A stretch of 64,000 nt of DNA from Planctomycetia bacterium (GTDB lineage Bacteria; Planctomycetota; Brocadiia; Brocadiales; Brocadiaceae): the NCBI GenBank assembly GCA_015075005.1, contig JABTVC010000002.1, positions 1,284,259-1,348,258 on the forward strand, in the 5' to 3' direction. The notes under the pieces are model-generated. The model searched no databases. It had not been told where the DNA came from and worked only from the letters and a program-made list of their open reading frames with translations. The position numbers and the translations under genes were made by a program. Position 1 is the stretch's first letter, and each line of letters starts with the position of its first letter. Shown in pieces: positions 35,712 through 45,419 of this stretch.

Positions 35712-35936
35712 TTAATTATTTATTACTTCACAACACAATAAGTTGATAGCCTTTTCCCGCCAATCTTTCAATAGTAAAGCATGCGAAGCGTGAGCCATTC
35801 CTTCGTGAGTCTCTTTACCTGCTTGAAGAATGATAGCAAATATCTTGTTTTGTATATTTGCCTTCAATGCATAATATCCGACAAATATAATAGCTATAGT
35901 GAATAATAAGATGATGCAGATATTATCGCTCAACAT
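35712..35936 (-). CDS. Short membrane-anchored fragment resembling a DsrE-family N-terminus
   Basis: The 74-residue frame starts with a hydrophobic helix (ICIILLFTIAIIFVGYY) and then reads FAIILQAGKETHEGMAHASHALL. This matches the opening strand and helix of small DsrE/DsrF-like proteins (AVILQAGTETHEGLARALHALL). The rest of that fold, about 80 residues, is absent, so it is probably a truncated gene. A genuine small protein cannot be excluded. Confidence 0.4.
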   Translation of the reverse strand: MLSDNICIILLFTIAIIFVGYYALKANIQNKIFAIILQAGKETHEGMAHASHALLLKDWREKAINLLCCEVINN

Positions 35937-35961
35937 GGGTGGCCGGACAAACTTGTTTGTT

Positions 35962-36045
35962 CAGGTAGTGTAGAGACGCAAGGTTTTACGTCTCTACACT
36001 AGACCTATTTGCGCGCGATCACGGACAAGCACCGCTTGTCCGTGC
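35962..36045. repeat. Two adjacent perfect-arm hairpins
   Basis: TAGTGTAGAGACG (35966-35978) pairs with CGTCTCTACACTA (35989-36001). CACGGACAAGC (36020-36030) pairs with GCTTGTCCGTG (36034-36044). They lie between convergent-looking gene ends and are probably dispersed palindromic elements; there is no T-run for termination. Confidence 0.7.
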
Positions 36046-36080
36046 CACCCAAAACTAAACTGCAACATATTTTCAAAAAG

Positions 36081-36926
36081 TTAAATCTTCAGAAGGTAAT
36101 GACCGGCCAGACTATGGCGTTCGTAAGAAAGCAAATAAACATGGATTACATTCGGATTATTAATATCTCTATGAAGAACCGGCCCATCGATAGCCACCTC
36201 GTGGTGATTAATCCATGTGTCATTTGAATCCAGAAGTACACTGAAATAAGGGCTCTTATCGGGTGGATTCCGTTCCAGGTCTTGATAGCTTAAGAAGAAG
36301 GGAGGAACCCCGATTCCCATGGGCATGTATAACCCCTGTGGGTAATGCTCAACAGGAAGCTGAGGAAGTTGGTTCAGCTTGAATCCGCTGACAAAAAATC
36401 TATTCTCTTCGCCTGTTTTGGAATCTTTAAAAATCAGCTCTATTTCCTGTAAGACTTCTTCCGATGCTGGTGATTGAATGTCCCTTAGTATCGCTTTTTT
36501 GAACTCTGCAATCTTCCAATACTCATTCTTCCAGGGTTTTTCAACATAGTACCTGCCTGGCGGGGCAAAGGTCGCAAATTCAACCGAACTACCACAAAAA
36601 TCCTTCCAGGTGATAACGTTCTGAAAATTTGTAGTCCTGAGCTTTCTTACCTGTTCACCCGATGCAAAAATGCGCTCTTGTGCCAGGAATTCAGCCTGTA
36701 CCTCTCTCTCATTTAAAACTTTTCTGAGGGCTTTTAAATTGATAGAAGAGCCCGTAGGGTCTACCCAATGTTCTAATCTTCGCCAGTGCTTCCAATACGA
36801 CAGGCCGGTGATTTCCTCAAATACAGCTTTATAGTGTCCAGGGGGAAACGTAAACCATCCTTGATAATATAAGGCTTTTTTCCTCTTTTTCCTTTGTAAA
36901 CAACAAAATTTCCCAAAGACCGGCAT
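36081..36926 (-). CDS. Hypothetical protein, 281 residues
   Basis: I do not recognise the family. The protein is soluble and aromatic-rich, with segments such as LYYQGWFTFPPGHYKAVFEE, GLYMPMGIGVPPFFLSYQDL and a C-terminal VIHVYLLSYERHSLAG. There is no signal peptide or membrane helix. The ATG follows directly after a TAA that closes a 54-codon frame in the same phase. The two may therefore be one protein broken by a nonsense codon, or two coupled genes. The basic start (QRKKRKK) is odd for a true N-terminus and favours a longer original protein. Confidence 0.55.
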   Translation of the reverse strand: MPVFGKFCCLQRKKRKKALYYQGWFTFPPGHYKAVFEEITGLSYWKHWRRLEHWVDPTGSSINLKALRKVLNEREVQAEFLAQERIFASGEQVRKLRTTNFQNVITWKDFCGSSVEFATFAPPGRYYVEKPWKNEYWKIAEFKKAILRDIQSPASEEVLQEIELIFKDSKTGEENRFFVSGFKLNQLPQLPVEHYPQGLYMPMGIGVPPFFLSYQDLERNPPDKSPYFSVLLDSNDTWINHHEVAIDGPVLHRDINNPNVIHVYLLSYERHSLAGHYLLKI

Positions 36927-37091
36927 TTAAACAATTTTAGCAATTGCGGCTGAATGCAAATTGCTTTTTTCAAATCCATCACCACCGGTAATTTCAACGT
37001 GTTTTGAATTTGGCTCAAAACTTACCTGCTGTCTGTTCCATTCTCTATCGGTTAGGGCAATAATCTCTAAATCTTTATCATTTTTGTCCAT
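36927..37091 (-). CDS. Short in-phase frame upstream of the 281-residue hypothetical
   Basis: A 54-residue frame (MDKNDKDLEIIALTDREWNR...) ends in TAA immediately before, and in phase with, the ATG at 36926. It may be the N-terminus of the same protein with a stop codon in between. Its function is unknown. Confidence 0.4.
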   Translation of the reverse strand: MDKNDKDLEIIALTDREWNRQQVSFEPNSKHVEITGGDGFEKSNLHSAAIAKIV

Positions 37092-37127
37092 TCTGGAAGT
37101 GTTACGAACAGACCGGCATCAACATTC

Positions 37128-37409
37128 TTAAAACAACTTTGCCGTATGATCATTTGTTGGTTCCAAAATCAGATCGAAATGGGTTTTATCTTTTTTCACT
37201 ATTTTCAAATTTCTGTTTGAATACTGCGCATAATGAACACTGCGATTTGCAGGATCTTCAGGATATTCAAATTGAGAATATTCTTTGAGATGAATATCCA
37301 TATTAACCGATGTGGCATATTTCCTTTTAAACCAGATCCTCCTCCAACCAGCACAACAAGGATTAAGACTATGGGCATAAAAAATTATTATTGTTTTCTT
37401 TATCTTCAT
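37128..37409 (-). CDS. Small probable exported protein, frame disturbed in signal region
   Basis: A strong GGAGG ribosome site precedes the ATG. After MKIKKTIIIF, reading in the next frame gives a hydrophobic MPIVLILVVLVGGG that fits a signal peptide. The annotated frame there is not hydrophobic. The mature part (NMDIHLKEYSQFEYPED, YAQYSNRNLKIVKK) is in the listed frame, so two compensating indels are likely. I do not recognise the family. It follows the DsbD relic on the same strand. Confidence 0.5.
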   Translation of the reverse strand: MKIKKTIIIFYAHSLNPCCAGWRRIWFKRKYATSVNMDIHLKEYSQFEYPEDPANRSVHYAQYSNRNLKIVKKDKTHFDLILEPTNDHTAKLF

Positions 37410-37438
37410 TTTTCCTCCATAACACTTCGGGAGTGACT

Positions 37439-38350
37439 TTATCGCACCTGAAAAGTGCGTTTAACAATCAAAAGTACGCCTAATCCCCAGGCAAATATGA
37501 ACAACATACAGAACCCCAGGAATTTATTTCCTGTGCTGGCAATGTAGACCAGCAACTGGCCAGTGCTGGGCCAATACATGGCGATGCTACGATCCCGGAA
37601 ATTAATCCCATGACAAAACCCCAACGAACCCCTTACCTGTCTTTGTTCCCAGGCGATCAGAGATAAAGGATGTAACCCGCAGGTAATATACCCCAAACAT
37701 ACTCATGGCAAGCGCGACAAAAACTACCACCACAAACCCTATGACCCACGGACTCTGTAAGGCCGTTCCAAATAATGCCCCTGTAGAGGTTGCAGCTACC
37801 CCCATTGCTGAGTATACAATGGATATGCCCAGGACATAAATTAGTGACAGGAAGAACGCCTTTAAAGGGCTTCTGGCCGTAGTCTGGCCTCCTGCTGGCT
37901 GTCCACCAATTACGGCAACGGTGATAGGTATCATAGGGTACACGCACGGAGTAAAACTCAGACCAACGCCTGCCAAAAATAATAATAATCAGGGAAACAA
38001 AATTCCACGGCTCTCGATAGTCTTTTGGATACCAGTGGCCTCAGCCTTTTTTCCAGGTTTTGAAACTGTCGGGATTATTTCTGCTTCCTGTGTTTTGGAA
38101 ACGCCCGATTTGGCTAACTCCACCTGCACAGGCAAGGTAAATTCCTCCATCTTGGGGGCAAGGCATATCTTGTCTGAAACCCTGATAATGCACCTTGAGC
38201 TTTACATCATATGAACCTGCCGGGATGCGGTCCTTTAGTAAGGTCACATGTAAAGTAAATGGAGAAGTCTCTCCAGAGGTGATGAGGGGAAATAAAAAGT
38301 ACTGTGAAAGTAAAAGCAAGTAACCCTCTCACAAGAAAGCCGGTTTTCAT
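37439..38350 (-). pseudogene. DsbD/CcdA-type thiol:disulfide interchange protein, fragmented
   Basis: The ATG at 38350 gives a signal peptide (MKTGFLVRGLLAFTFTVLF). Next come, each in a different frame, the N-terminal periplasmic domain (IPAGSYDVKLKVHYQG, then CLAPKMEEFTLPVQVELA) and the membrane part (GVGLSFTPCVYPMIPITVAV with the first redox Cys). SGIVASPCIGPALA, holding the second Cys, follows, then GFCMLFIFAWGLGVLLIV. At least four one-base shifts occur. Unlike other damaged genes nearby, the gene also ends early at 37439: the last helices and the thioredoxin domain are missing. DsbD moves electrons from cytoplasmic thioredoxin to the periplasm. Confidence 0.85.
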
Positions 38351-38428
38351 GGCGCACTCCCTGTTAAATTTGGACTAAAATACATTGCGAAAAAACTTCT
38401 TTATCCTTATGTTTATATCTAAACGGCT

Positions 38429-38685
38429 TTATCCTGGATCAGGTCGTTCTGTGCATGGTTTATCGCCAGGACCCGGTAACGGTGCCTTGTCTCCACCGGC
38501 AGATTCCCCTTTAAGCATGGTCTCCACATCAGAATAAGGGTATATCTTTAAAGCATTGTTTTGCATTAGTCCACCCGTATCCGCAGATGGACCGTACGTG
38601 CTGTAAATTTCTCTTCCTAATCGGGCAAGGGGAAAACGCCAACATTGATTCCCACCTTACCGTTGCATGGTTTGTTTTCAAATTC
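38429..38685 (-). pseudogene. Small conserved-looking frame after cytochrome P460, one frameshift
   Basis: Two overlapping frames read as one protein: EFENKPCNGKVGINVGVFPL, then ARLGREIYSTYGPSADTGG, LMQNNALKIYPYSDVETML and a Pro-rich tail PLPGPGDKPCTERPDPG with a TAA stop. No ATG is present; a GTG near GKV is the only candidate. It begins just after the stop of the P460 gene on the same strand. I do not recognise it. It may be the tail of a lost partner gene. Confidence 0.45.
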
Positions 38686-38701
38686 CTAATGTATCTCTGC
38701 A

Positions 38702-39280
38702 TTACTTTAAAGAATTCGTAAAAACGTAGTCATTGCTACTCTGCACACCATGACAGTCGATACACCCAAGAACTTTACCCGCCAGTTTCATGGTCATGCC
38801 GCCCATTTCCATAGTCATGACTTTCCCATCCGGTCCAAATTTAACCCAGAACCAATCGTTTGCCGCAGGATTGAACCCTTCTATTTTATGCATCACGGTA
38901 ATAGCGCCAAGGGTTTTATCAGGCATATAATTTTCTTTAATTATTATAGCCCCAGGAGGCATCTTTCCTTCTTTATTCTCCATTGCCTCATAGGCAGCAT
39001 CATTTACATAGGTAGTTAGCAAAACCCCGTGAGGTTCCTTCCCTTTATAAAAAGCCTCCTTGCCTGGCCACATCTCCCAGTTTTCACGGTAATTTTCACC
39101 CTGCATATTACTCCAGAGTTCACCAGCCATTTTTTCAGCTTTACGTACCTCTTCCATGGACATTTTCGGTGCCTCTTTTTTTGGCATGGATGCCTTCTTT
39201 TCCGGTCTCTCACATCCGATATAGAGAAAGCTTGTCACCAGCAATACTATTAACGATGTCAGTGGAATAATCTTTTTCAT
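38702..39280 (-). CDS. Cytochrome P460-family c-type haem lipoprotein
   Basis: The ATG at 39280 (MKKIIPLTSLIVLLV) has a GGAAAG ribosome site; the longer frame from 39316 adds a basic non-signal leader. A lipobox (FLYIGC) follows. The P460 domain shows YRENWEMWPGKEAFYKG, EPHGVLLTTYVND, IIKENYMPDKTLGAITVM and the haem c site CIDCH near the C-terminus. P460 cytochromes bind a Lys-crosslinked haem and oxidise hydroxylamine or NO, or act as electron carriers; the crosslink Lys cannot be assigned with certainty. It would sit in the periplasm. It fits a nitrogen-cycling organism but is not proof of one. Confidence 0.85.
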   Translation of the reverse strand: MKKIIPLTSLIVLLVTSFLYIGCERPEKKASMPKKEAPKMSMEEVRKAEKMAGELWSNMQGENYRENWEMWPGKEAFYKGKEPHGVLLTTYVNDAAYEAMENKEGKMPPGAIIIKENYMPDKTLGAITVMHKIEGFNPAANDWFWVKFGPDGKVMTMEMGGMTMKLAGKVLGCIDCHGVQSSNDYVFTNSLK

Positions 39281-39441
39281 GTTCTTTCCTTTCCAACCTT
39301 TTTTCTTCACCCCCACCTGACCTCCCCCATCAAGGAAGAGGAACTAATTGTTTGAAGTTCCTATGTTTAAATTTAAGCCTTTCATGGGAATGCTTAATAT
39401 AAAGTTAAAATTGTTACTGGATTGAGGCTATCCTTGCTCTG

Positions 39442-39811
39442 TTAGTTTTTTGATGCCGAAAATCCAGCATTTTCTATGGCCTTTATAATCTCGTCAGTCT
39501 TTGCCTTTCCTTTCTCAATTATTACAACCGCCTTTCCGTCCTCGTGACTAACCACAGCATCCTTAACACCTGCGACTTTAAGAAGCGCCGATTTTACGGT
39601 CTTGCTGCATGCCCCGCAAGTCATCCCTTTAACTTTTAATTCAATCTGCTCTTCGTTCGTGGACTTACCCTCCGCAAGTTCATAAGGTTTGGGATTAAAA
39701 GAAGCTACAATACCCTCTGGCAACGTTACTGCTTTAACCACAGATGCACTTATTACTATTACAAAGGCGACTGGTATCAGTAAAACATAACCAAACTGCA
39801 AAGATATTCAT
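39442..39811 (-). CDS. Exported heavy-metal-associated (HMA/MerP-like) protein, frameshift near start
   Basis: The HMA domain at the C-terminus carries KGMTCGACSKTVKSALLKV, with the CxxC metal site, and ends ENAGFSASKN. A hydrophobic segment (GYVLLIPVAFVIVISASVVKA) is the signal peptide. The intact frame starts only at a TTG at 39801. A GGGAGG ribosome site and ATG at 39811 lie one frame off, so one T too many in ATCTTT probably breaks MNILQFGYVLL. Such proteins bind copper, mercury or similar soft metals in the periplasm. It lies downstream of glgC on the same strand. Confidence 0.8.
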
Positions 39812-39834
39812 TTTGCCTCCCTTATCGTAAATAA

Positions 39835-41076
39835 TCATAATAAAGGCTGTTCTTTGTGTACTACCACAACATCCTTTTTAGTAACAGCAAACTGTTTGGC
39901 ATCCTCCTCTAAATTATACCCTATTTGCTTTCCATCCGGTATGGTTACCGATTTATCAATAATTGCCTTTCGAATTTTGACATTTTTACCGATCCTCACC
40001 CCCTCCATTATAATTGAATCAATGACTTCTGAATGGGAATCAATTCTCACATCCGGAGAAATAACCGACCCCTCTATACGGGCGCCACTAATAATGCATC
40101 CATTGGATACCAGAGAATTCAAGACCATACCGCATCTCCCACCGGGAAAAGATTCCGCAAAGACGGTCTTTGCAGGAGGAAGTTGTTCGTGGTAGGTACG
40201 GATGGGCCAGCATTTATCATAGAGATTAAAAACCGGCACTACCTGAACCAGATCCATATTTGCCTCCCAGTATGCATCAAGCGTTCCAACATCCCTCCAG
40301 TATTTTGGTTTATTATCCTTATCGTTAAACACAAACGCAGATACGCGATCATTATTTATCATCGAGGGAATAACATTTTTTCCAAAATCATGAACAGCAT
40401 CTTTTTTGGTGTTATCAATTACTCTTTTTACCAATACCGATGTGTTGAAGAGATATATTCCCATGGATACCAGCGCCTTTTCAGGATTTGTAGGCGTCGG
40501 TTTTGGACTGGAAGGTTTTTCAACAAAGTCTAGAACCTGTTGTTCATTGTCTATACTCACAATCCCGAACCTGCTTGCTTCATGTATGGGCACTTCAATG
40601 CATGGTACTGTAGCATCAGCTTTTTTTACCATATGGAATTTAATTAACTCACCATAATCCATTTTATAAATATGATCACCGGCGAGGATCAATACCATTT
40701 CAGGGCGTTCTCTTTCCAGTACATAAATATTTTGATATACCGCATCGGCCGTTCCCTGATACCACATATCACTTATCCTCTTTTGTGGAGGAATATTTTC
40801 GATAAACTCATTCAGTTCATTATTAAAAATATTCCATCCAATTCTTAAATGTCTATCCAGAGAATACGATTTATATTGCGTCAAAACACACACCTTCCGC
40901 AATCCCGAATTAATACAATTGCTTAAGGCAAAATCAATAATACGATAAATTCCACCAAAAGGAACTGCGGGTTTTGCTCTATCTTTGGTTAATGGATAGA
41001 GTCTTTCTCCCTGCCCACCAGCCAGTACGATTACAAGAACTTTTTTAAACACGTTGTTGTCAAATTGTTCTACCAT
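39835..41076 (-). CDS. glgC: Glucose-1-phosphate adenylyltransferase
   Basis: The N-terminal nucleotidyltransferase motif VLAGGQGERLYPLTKDRAKP and GGIYRIIDFALSNCINSG are diagnostic. AGDHIYKMDYGELI follows, then the C-terminal left-handed beta-helix (RIDSHSEVIDSIIMEGVRIG). The 413-residue length is normal. It makes ADP-glucose from glucose-1-phosphate and ATP, the first committed step of glycogen synthesis. It starts 4 bases after the trxB stop and follows transketolase and trxB as one operon. It is intact, unlike the genes upstream. Confidence 0.96.
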   Translation of the reverse strand: MVEQFDNNVFKKVLVIVLAGGQGERLYPLTKDRAKPAVPFGGIYRIIDFALSNCINSGLRKVCVLTQYKSYSLDRHLRIGWNIFNNELNEFIENIPPQKRISDMWYQGTADAVYQNIYVLERERPEMVLILAGDHIYKMDYGELIKFHMVKKADATVPCIEVPIHEASRFGIVSIDNEQQVLDFVEKPSSPKPTPTNPEKALVSMGIYLFNTSVLVKRVIDNTKKDAVHDFGKNVIPSMINNDRVSAFVFNDKDNKPKYWRDVGTLDAYWEANMDLVQVVPVFNLYDKCWPIRTYHEQLPPAKTVFAESFPGGRCGMVLNSLVSNGCIISGARIEGSVISPDVRIDSHSEVIDSIIMEGVRIGKNVKIRKAIIDKSVTIPDGKQIGYNLEEDAKQFAVTKKDVVVVHKEQPLL

Positions 41077-41079
41077 AAC

Positions 41080-42027
41080 TTATTCCTTTTTTTCTTTTCC
41101 TAAGGCCTTCAATTCGGCAAGCTTGTGTTCTGCCGCAATAGCAGCCGTAACTCCTTCTCCGATCGCTGTCGCAATTTGTCGATACGAATTTTTACGAATA
41201 TCACCAACGGCATACAACCCTTCGATAGCCGTTTCCATATGGATGTTTGTCTCAATATGACATCCCACGTCCACACATAACAAATTGCCTAAAAAATCCG
41301 TATTGGGTACACTCCCAATAAAGGTAAAAACACCCTGGCAAGCAATATCTTTCTTTTCCTTTGTCAAAATGTTTTGAGTAACAACACCATCAACCTTTTC
41401 CTGTCCATGAATACTTTCGATTACGGTATTGAGGATAACCTTAATTTTCGGGTTTGAAAAGGCTTCGTCCAGATAAATTTTTGTGGCCCTAAATTCATTC
41501 CTTCTGTGTATTATCTGTACTGTCCTGGCGTATTTGGTCAGGAAAATACCTTCGGTTATGGCAGAATCGCCTCCTCCAACAACTACTACATCTTTGCCCC
41601 TAAAGAAAGCCCCATCGCATGTCGCACAATAACTAACACCTTTCCCATAAAATTCTTTTTCGCCAGGTACGCCCAATTTTTTAGGCTCTGTGCCAGACGC
41701 TAAAATAACCACATGGCTTGCATAAGCATCAATATCGGTCGTTACAACCTTTAAGCCATTTTCTACCCCTAATTTCGAGACTTCTTCGTACCGAATCTCC
41801 ACACCAAACCGCTTGGCCTGGGCTTCCATGCGCTGTGTCAAATCAACGCCACTGATAACTTCAGGAAACCCCGGATAATTTTCAAACAGGTCGGTGCCGT
41901 ATAACTGCACACACAAATATTGTTTTTCGAATATTATCGTTTTTAATAAGGCACGGCAGGTATAAACCGCAGCAGCGAGGGCGGCAGGCCCTCCTCCGAC
42001 AATAATCACATCATAATCTTTATTCAT
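41080..42027 (-). CDS. trxB: Thioredoxin reductase
   Basis: FAD site VIIVGGGPAALAAAVYTCRA, redox CATC in GVSYCATCDGAFF, NADPH site VVVVGGGDSAITEG and the final LYAVGDIRKNSYRQ are all present. The true start is the ATG at 42027, whose ATGA overlaps the restored stop of transketolase; a GTG at 42036 is rejected. The enzyme reduces thioredoxin with NADPH. NADPH would come from the glucose-6-phosphate and glucose dehydrogenase genes of this same cluster. The frame is intact. Confidence 0.95.
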   Translation of the reverse strand: MNKDYDVIIVGGGPAALAAAVYTCRALLKTIIFEKQYLCVQLYGTDLFENYPGFPEVISGVDLTQRMEAQAKRFGVEIRYEEVSKLGVENGLKVVTTDIDAYASHVVILASGTEPKKLGVPGEKEFYGKGVSYCATCDGAFFRGKDVVVVGGGDSAITEGIFLTKYARTVQIIHRRNEFRATKIYLDEAFSNPKIKVILNTVIESIHGQEKVDGVVTQNILTKEKKDIACQGVFTFIGSVPNTDFLGNLLCVDVGCHIETNIHMETAIEGLYAVGDIRKNSYRQIATAIGEGVTAAIAAEHKLAELKALGKEKKE

Positions 42028-44025
42028 ATTCCCCACTTTTTATTAATTGCACTAAGGATGTTTTTTACTGTAAAACCATACTGTTCGGCCAATATTTTGC
42101 CGGTGCAGAGCGCCGTATCGATCGATTCCAATGATAAGACCGTCTAATCCAACAAATTCATACCAATCGCTTTTTGCGGCGGCTTCAATAGCCACTGTTT
42201 CTTACATGCCGGTGGAAGTATACTATTCTTGTATTCTTCAGAATTTGACCTGAATAACTCAAAGCAAGGTACACTGATCAGCCTTTGCATGGATCCCTTT
42301 CCCCTGTAATTGTAGGGTGGCTTCCAGGGCAATAGAGACCTCTGAACCTGTTGCCATAAGAATGATTTCTGGTGGGTTCTCCGAGTCCTTTAACACATAA
42401 GCCCCATTTCCAATTGGCTTTGTAATGGATAGACAGAGCGGTCGATTACCGGCACATCCAGACGGGCCAGAATCAGCGCCGTCGGACCATCTTTATGCTT
42501 CAGCGCCGCTTCCCAGGCGGCAGCCGTTTCTGGTGGCATCTGACGGCCTTATTACGAGCAGGTTAGGGATTACACGCAGGGATGGCAGATGTTCAATAGG
42601 TTGGTGGTGGACCATCTTCTCCAAGAAAGATACTACGCATGGTAAATACATCAGATCACCTGGATCCTCATCATGGCGGCGAGCCGAATGGTAGGTCTCA
42701 TATAATCCGAGAACATCAAAAAAGTCGAGCCAAAGGGGATAATCCCCCCGTACAGTGCCAATCCATTTAAAATACCACCCATGGCATGTTCTCTTACCCC
42801 AAAATGAATATTCCTCCCCGCAAATTTGTTTTTATCTATGGCGGGGGCGCTTTTTATATAGGTTTTTTGTGGATGGCAAAGGTCTGCAGAACTAATTCCA
42901 TAAAAGAGGGTATCCGCAGCAATCACCTGCATCATTTCCCGGAGGCAGAACGGTGGCTAATGAATCATTCTTGATAGTTTTAGTAATTCAGGTTCCAGAT
43001 CATTAGGAATTTCTTTTTTAAAGTAGGTATCCCATAATTGAGATAGATTTTGGTCTTCTTTGATATAGGTATTAAACTGAAATTGCCAGGTTTCATACTC
43101 TCTTCTTAACTCGGTTATGCGATTTTGGCAAAGCTGTTTTACTTCTTCAGGGATGTAAAACGCCGGGCTTTTAGGCCAACCGAGGTTTTCTTTCGTTAAT
43201 TCGAGTTCTTTAGCTCCCAACGGTTCACCATGAACGGAGGCCATATCCTGTTTGTTGGGGCTTCCTTTACCAATGTGTGTCCTGGCGATGATCAACGAAG
43301 GCCTCTCTTTTTCATTCCGTGCCGCTTCGATAGCCCCGGCAATTTCATCATGGTTGTGACCTTCAATCTTGAACACCCGCCAGTTATAAGCCTCGAACCG
43401 CTTAGCAACATCTTCTGTAAAGGTAAGAGACGTGCTTCCCTCAATTGAGATTTGGTTGCTATCGTAAATGTAAATAATATTGGAAAGGCCTAGATGCCCT
43501 GCGAACGAGGCCGCCTCAGAGGTAATCCTTCCATCAGTTCTCCGTCACCACTACACCATAAATGTGATGGTCGATAATAGCTCTGCCATCTTTGTTAAAC
43601 CGGTCTGCCAGCACTCGTTCAGCCAGCGCCATACCTACTCCGTTGACAAATCCCTGTCCGAGAGGCCCCGTGGTAACTTCTACTCCTGGTGTATGTCTAT
43701 ATTCAGGATGGCCAGGTGTCTTACTTCCAAATTGACGGAATTGTTTTATTTCTTCTAAGGGCAGATCATAGCCAGAAAGGTGCAGCAGTGAATACAACAG
43801 ATGGAACCATGCCCTGCAGAGAGAGGATGAATCGATCCTGATTTTGCCACTGGGGTCTTTTGGATTAAATCGCAGGAATTGCATCCAGAGAACAAAGACG
43901 CCCGCAAATCCCATGGGGAGACCAGGATGGCCTGATTGTGCCTTTTCAAAGGCATCTGCGGAGAGCATTCTGAGAGTGTTTACCGCCAGATCAATTTTGT
44001 GTTTGTCTATTTTATTTATCAGCAT
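42024..44025 (-). pseudogene. tkt: Transketolase, full length but interrupted by many one-base indels
   Basis: The ATG at 44025 opens [20 protein letters not shown]. Then, in different frames, come [83 protein letters not shown] and the tail APAKILAEQYGFTVKNIL. It ends at TGA 42024, overlapping the trxB ATG. The total of about 667 codons equals the normal enzyme, and residues between breaks are well conserved. I count at least seven single-base shifts. Transketolase moves two-carbon units in the pentose phosphate and Calvin pathways using thiamine diphosphate. Sequence error is the simplest explanation, but inactivation is possible. Confidence 0.9.
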
Positions 44026-44124
44026 AATAGTGTAACCTTTCTTCCTGTCTTTGCTGCCTGAAATATTGTGGTCTTTGCTCAAAATGGATCACAGAGAAGG
44101 CATTCCGACCTTAAAAAGAAACGA

Positions 44125-45227
44125 TTATGCGTCTGCAACTTGAACAAACGCCTTAATCACATTTTTTCCTCGTTAAAAAAGGATAATATCCTGATAGTTT
44201 TCAAGACCTCCTATCGGATGAGTTAACAATTTCGACAGCCATCCAGGCCATTGCATTTCAGCCTGAGAAAAGTCTTTAACACCTAATTCAAAATACTCTG
44301 ATTTGCATTCACTGTGCCAACAACAACCTTATTGCCCAGAACAAATCCATGTTAATTTTATCAGATGGTATCTCAACTGATCTTCCACCGCCTGTCACAC
44401 TGGAAAGAACAAGAACACCATTCTTCCCCAGGATATTCATCGCTTCGAATACAAGCGGTGAATAGCCTGTCGCTTGATAATGAGACTCAAAAGGGCCATG
44501 ATCCCGGAAGATTCCGTTAAAGCAACATCCTGAGTACTATGATAGCATGCACCCATTTGATTCAAAAGCTGAGAGTTTAAGTAAGGTGGTTTTGTCTCGT
44601 CCGAAAGCACAAACCCTGCAATCCGCGAAGACGCAGCGCCAGAGTTGCCTGCAATCCGATAGTACCGCACCGAGTACAGCGGTCTGATTTCAGCGCCACA
44701 CCACCCTTAACTGTCGCTGAATTTCATACGCCTGAGCTTATCCCCTTTCGATCACACTGGTGGGCCTCAGAAGTACGCCTCACCTCTTTTAGCCCTGGTG
44801 GAACTTTAACGATATATTCCGGTTCATCCACATAATACTCAGTCATATACCCATGTCTCAGATTGATTCCCGTTCATAGTAGACATCGTCTGTGGTCATG
44901 TCGTACATCCCTGATTTTATCATATAGGAAGCTTCTGGACGTCTGACCGTTGCCACAACATAATCACTGGCCTTCAGACCACTCCATTGTGAGCCAACAT
45001 CTTCGACAATGCCAAAAGACTCGTGACCAATAATGAGAAAATCATCTCTGGGTGGCGCAGTACCATACTCTGCGGCATTAATTTCTTTTATCTGTCCCGT
45101 CAACGCCCACTTTCAGCACCTTTACCAGAACACCTCTTCCATCAGGGACATCAGTCACCTTAGATTTGGGTATCTCCCGCATGTGCAATGAATCTGCCTG
45201 ACCCGGCACAACTGCAATGGCTTTCAT
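44125..45227 (-). pseudogene. Glucose 1-dehydrogenase-like zinc alcohol dehydrogenase, frameshifted
   Basis: The ATG at 45227 begins [76 protein letters not shown] and a tail VIKAFVQVADA follow in shifting frames and end at 44125. This order matches glucose dehydrogenases of the medium-chain family, which oxidise glucose to gluconolactone with NAD(P). The span of about 367 codons is the full family length. Several one-base gaps occur, as in the transketolase gene downstream. It belongs to the same minus-strand sugar cluster. Confidence 0.82.
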
Positions 45228-45289
45228 TGAATCCCTCTGCCTTTCTTTTGATTCCTATAGTATAAATTATTTAAATAAGGCCTACGCAA

Positions 45290-45371
45290 TCCCCTTTAAT
45301 AAAGGTGGATTCAGGGGGTTGTGTTTTTTCTGAGTTCTTTACAACCCCTCTGCCCCCTTTTCTAAGGGGGA
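45290..45371. repeat. Dispersed palindromic repeat, copy 2
   Basis: AGGGGGTTGT pairs with ACAACCCCT, and CCCCCTT pairs with AAGGGGG; CCCCTTT/AAAGGTGG lies at the left end. It is similar in design to the elements at 27741 and 54456. Confidence 0.6.
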
Positions 45372-45419
45372 TTTTATACCTGCTACCGCTCGTTAAACCT
45401 GCATAAATAAAATGAAATC

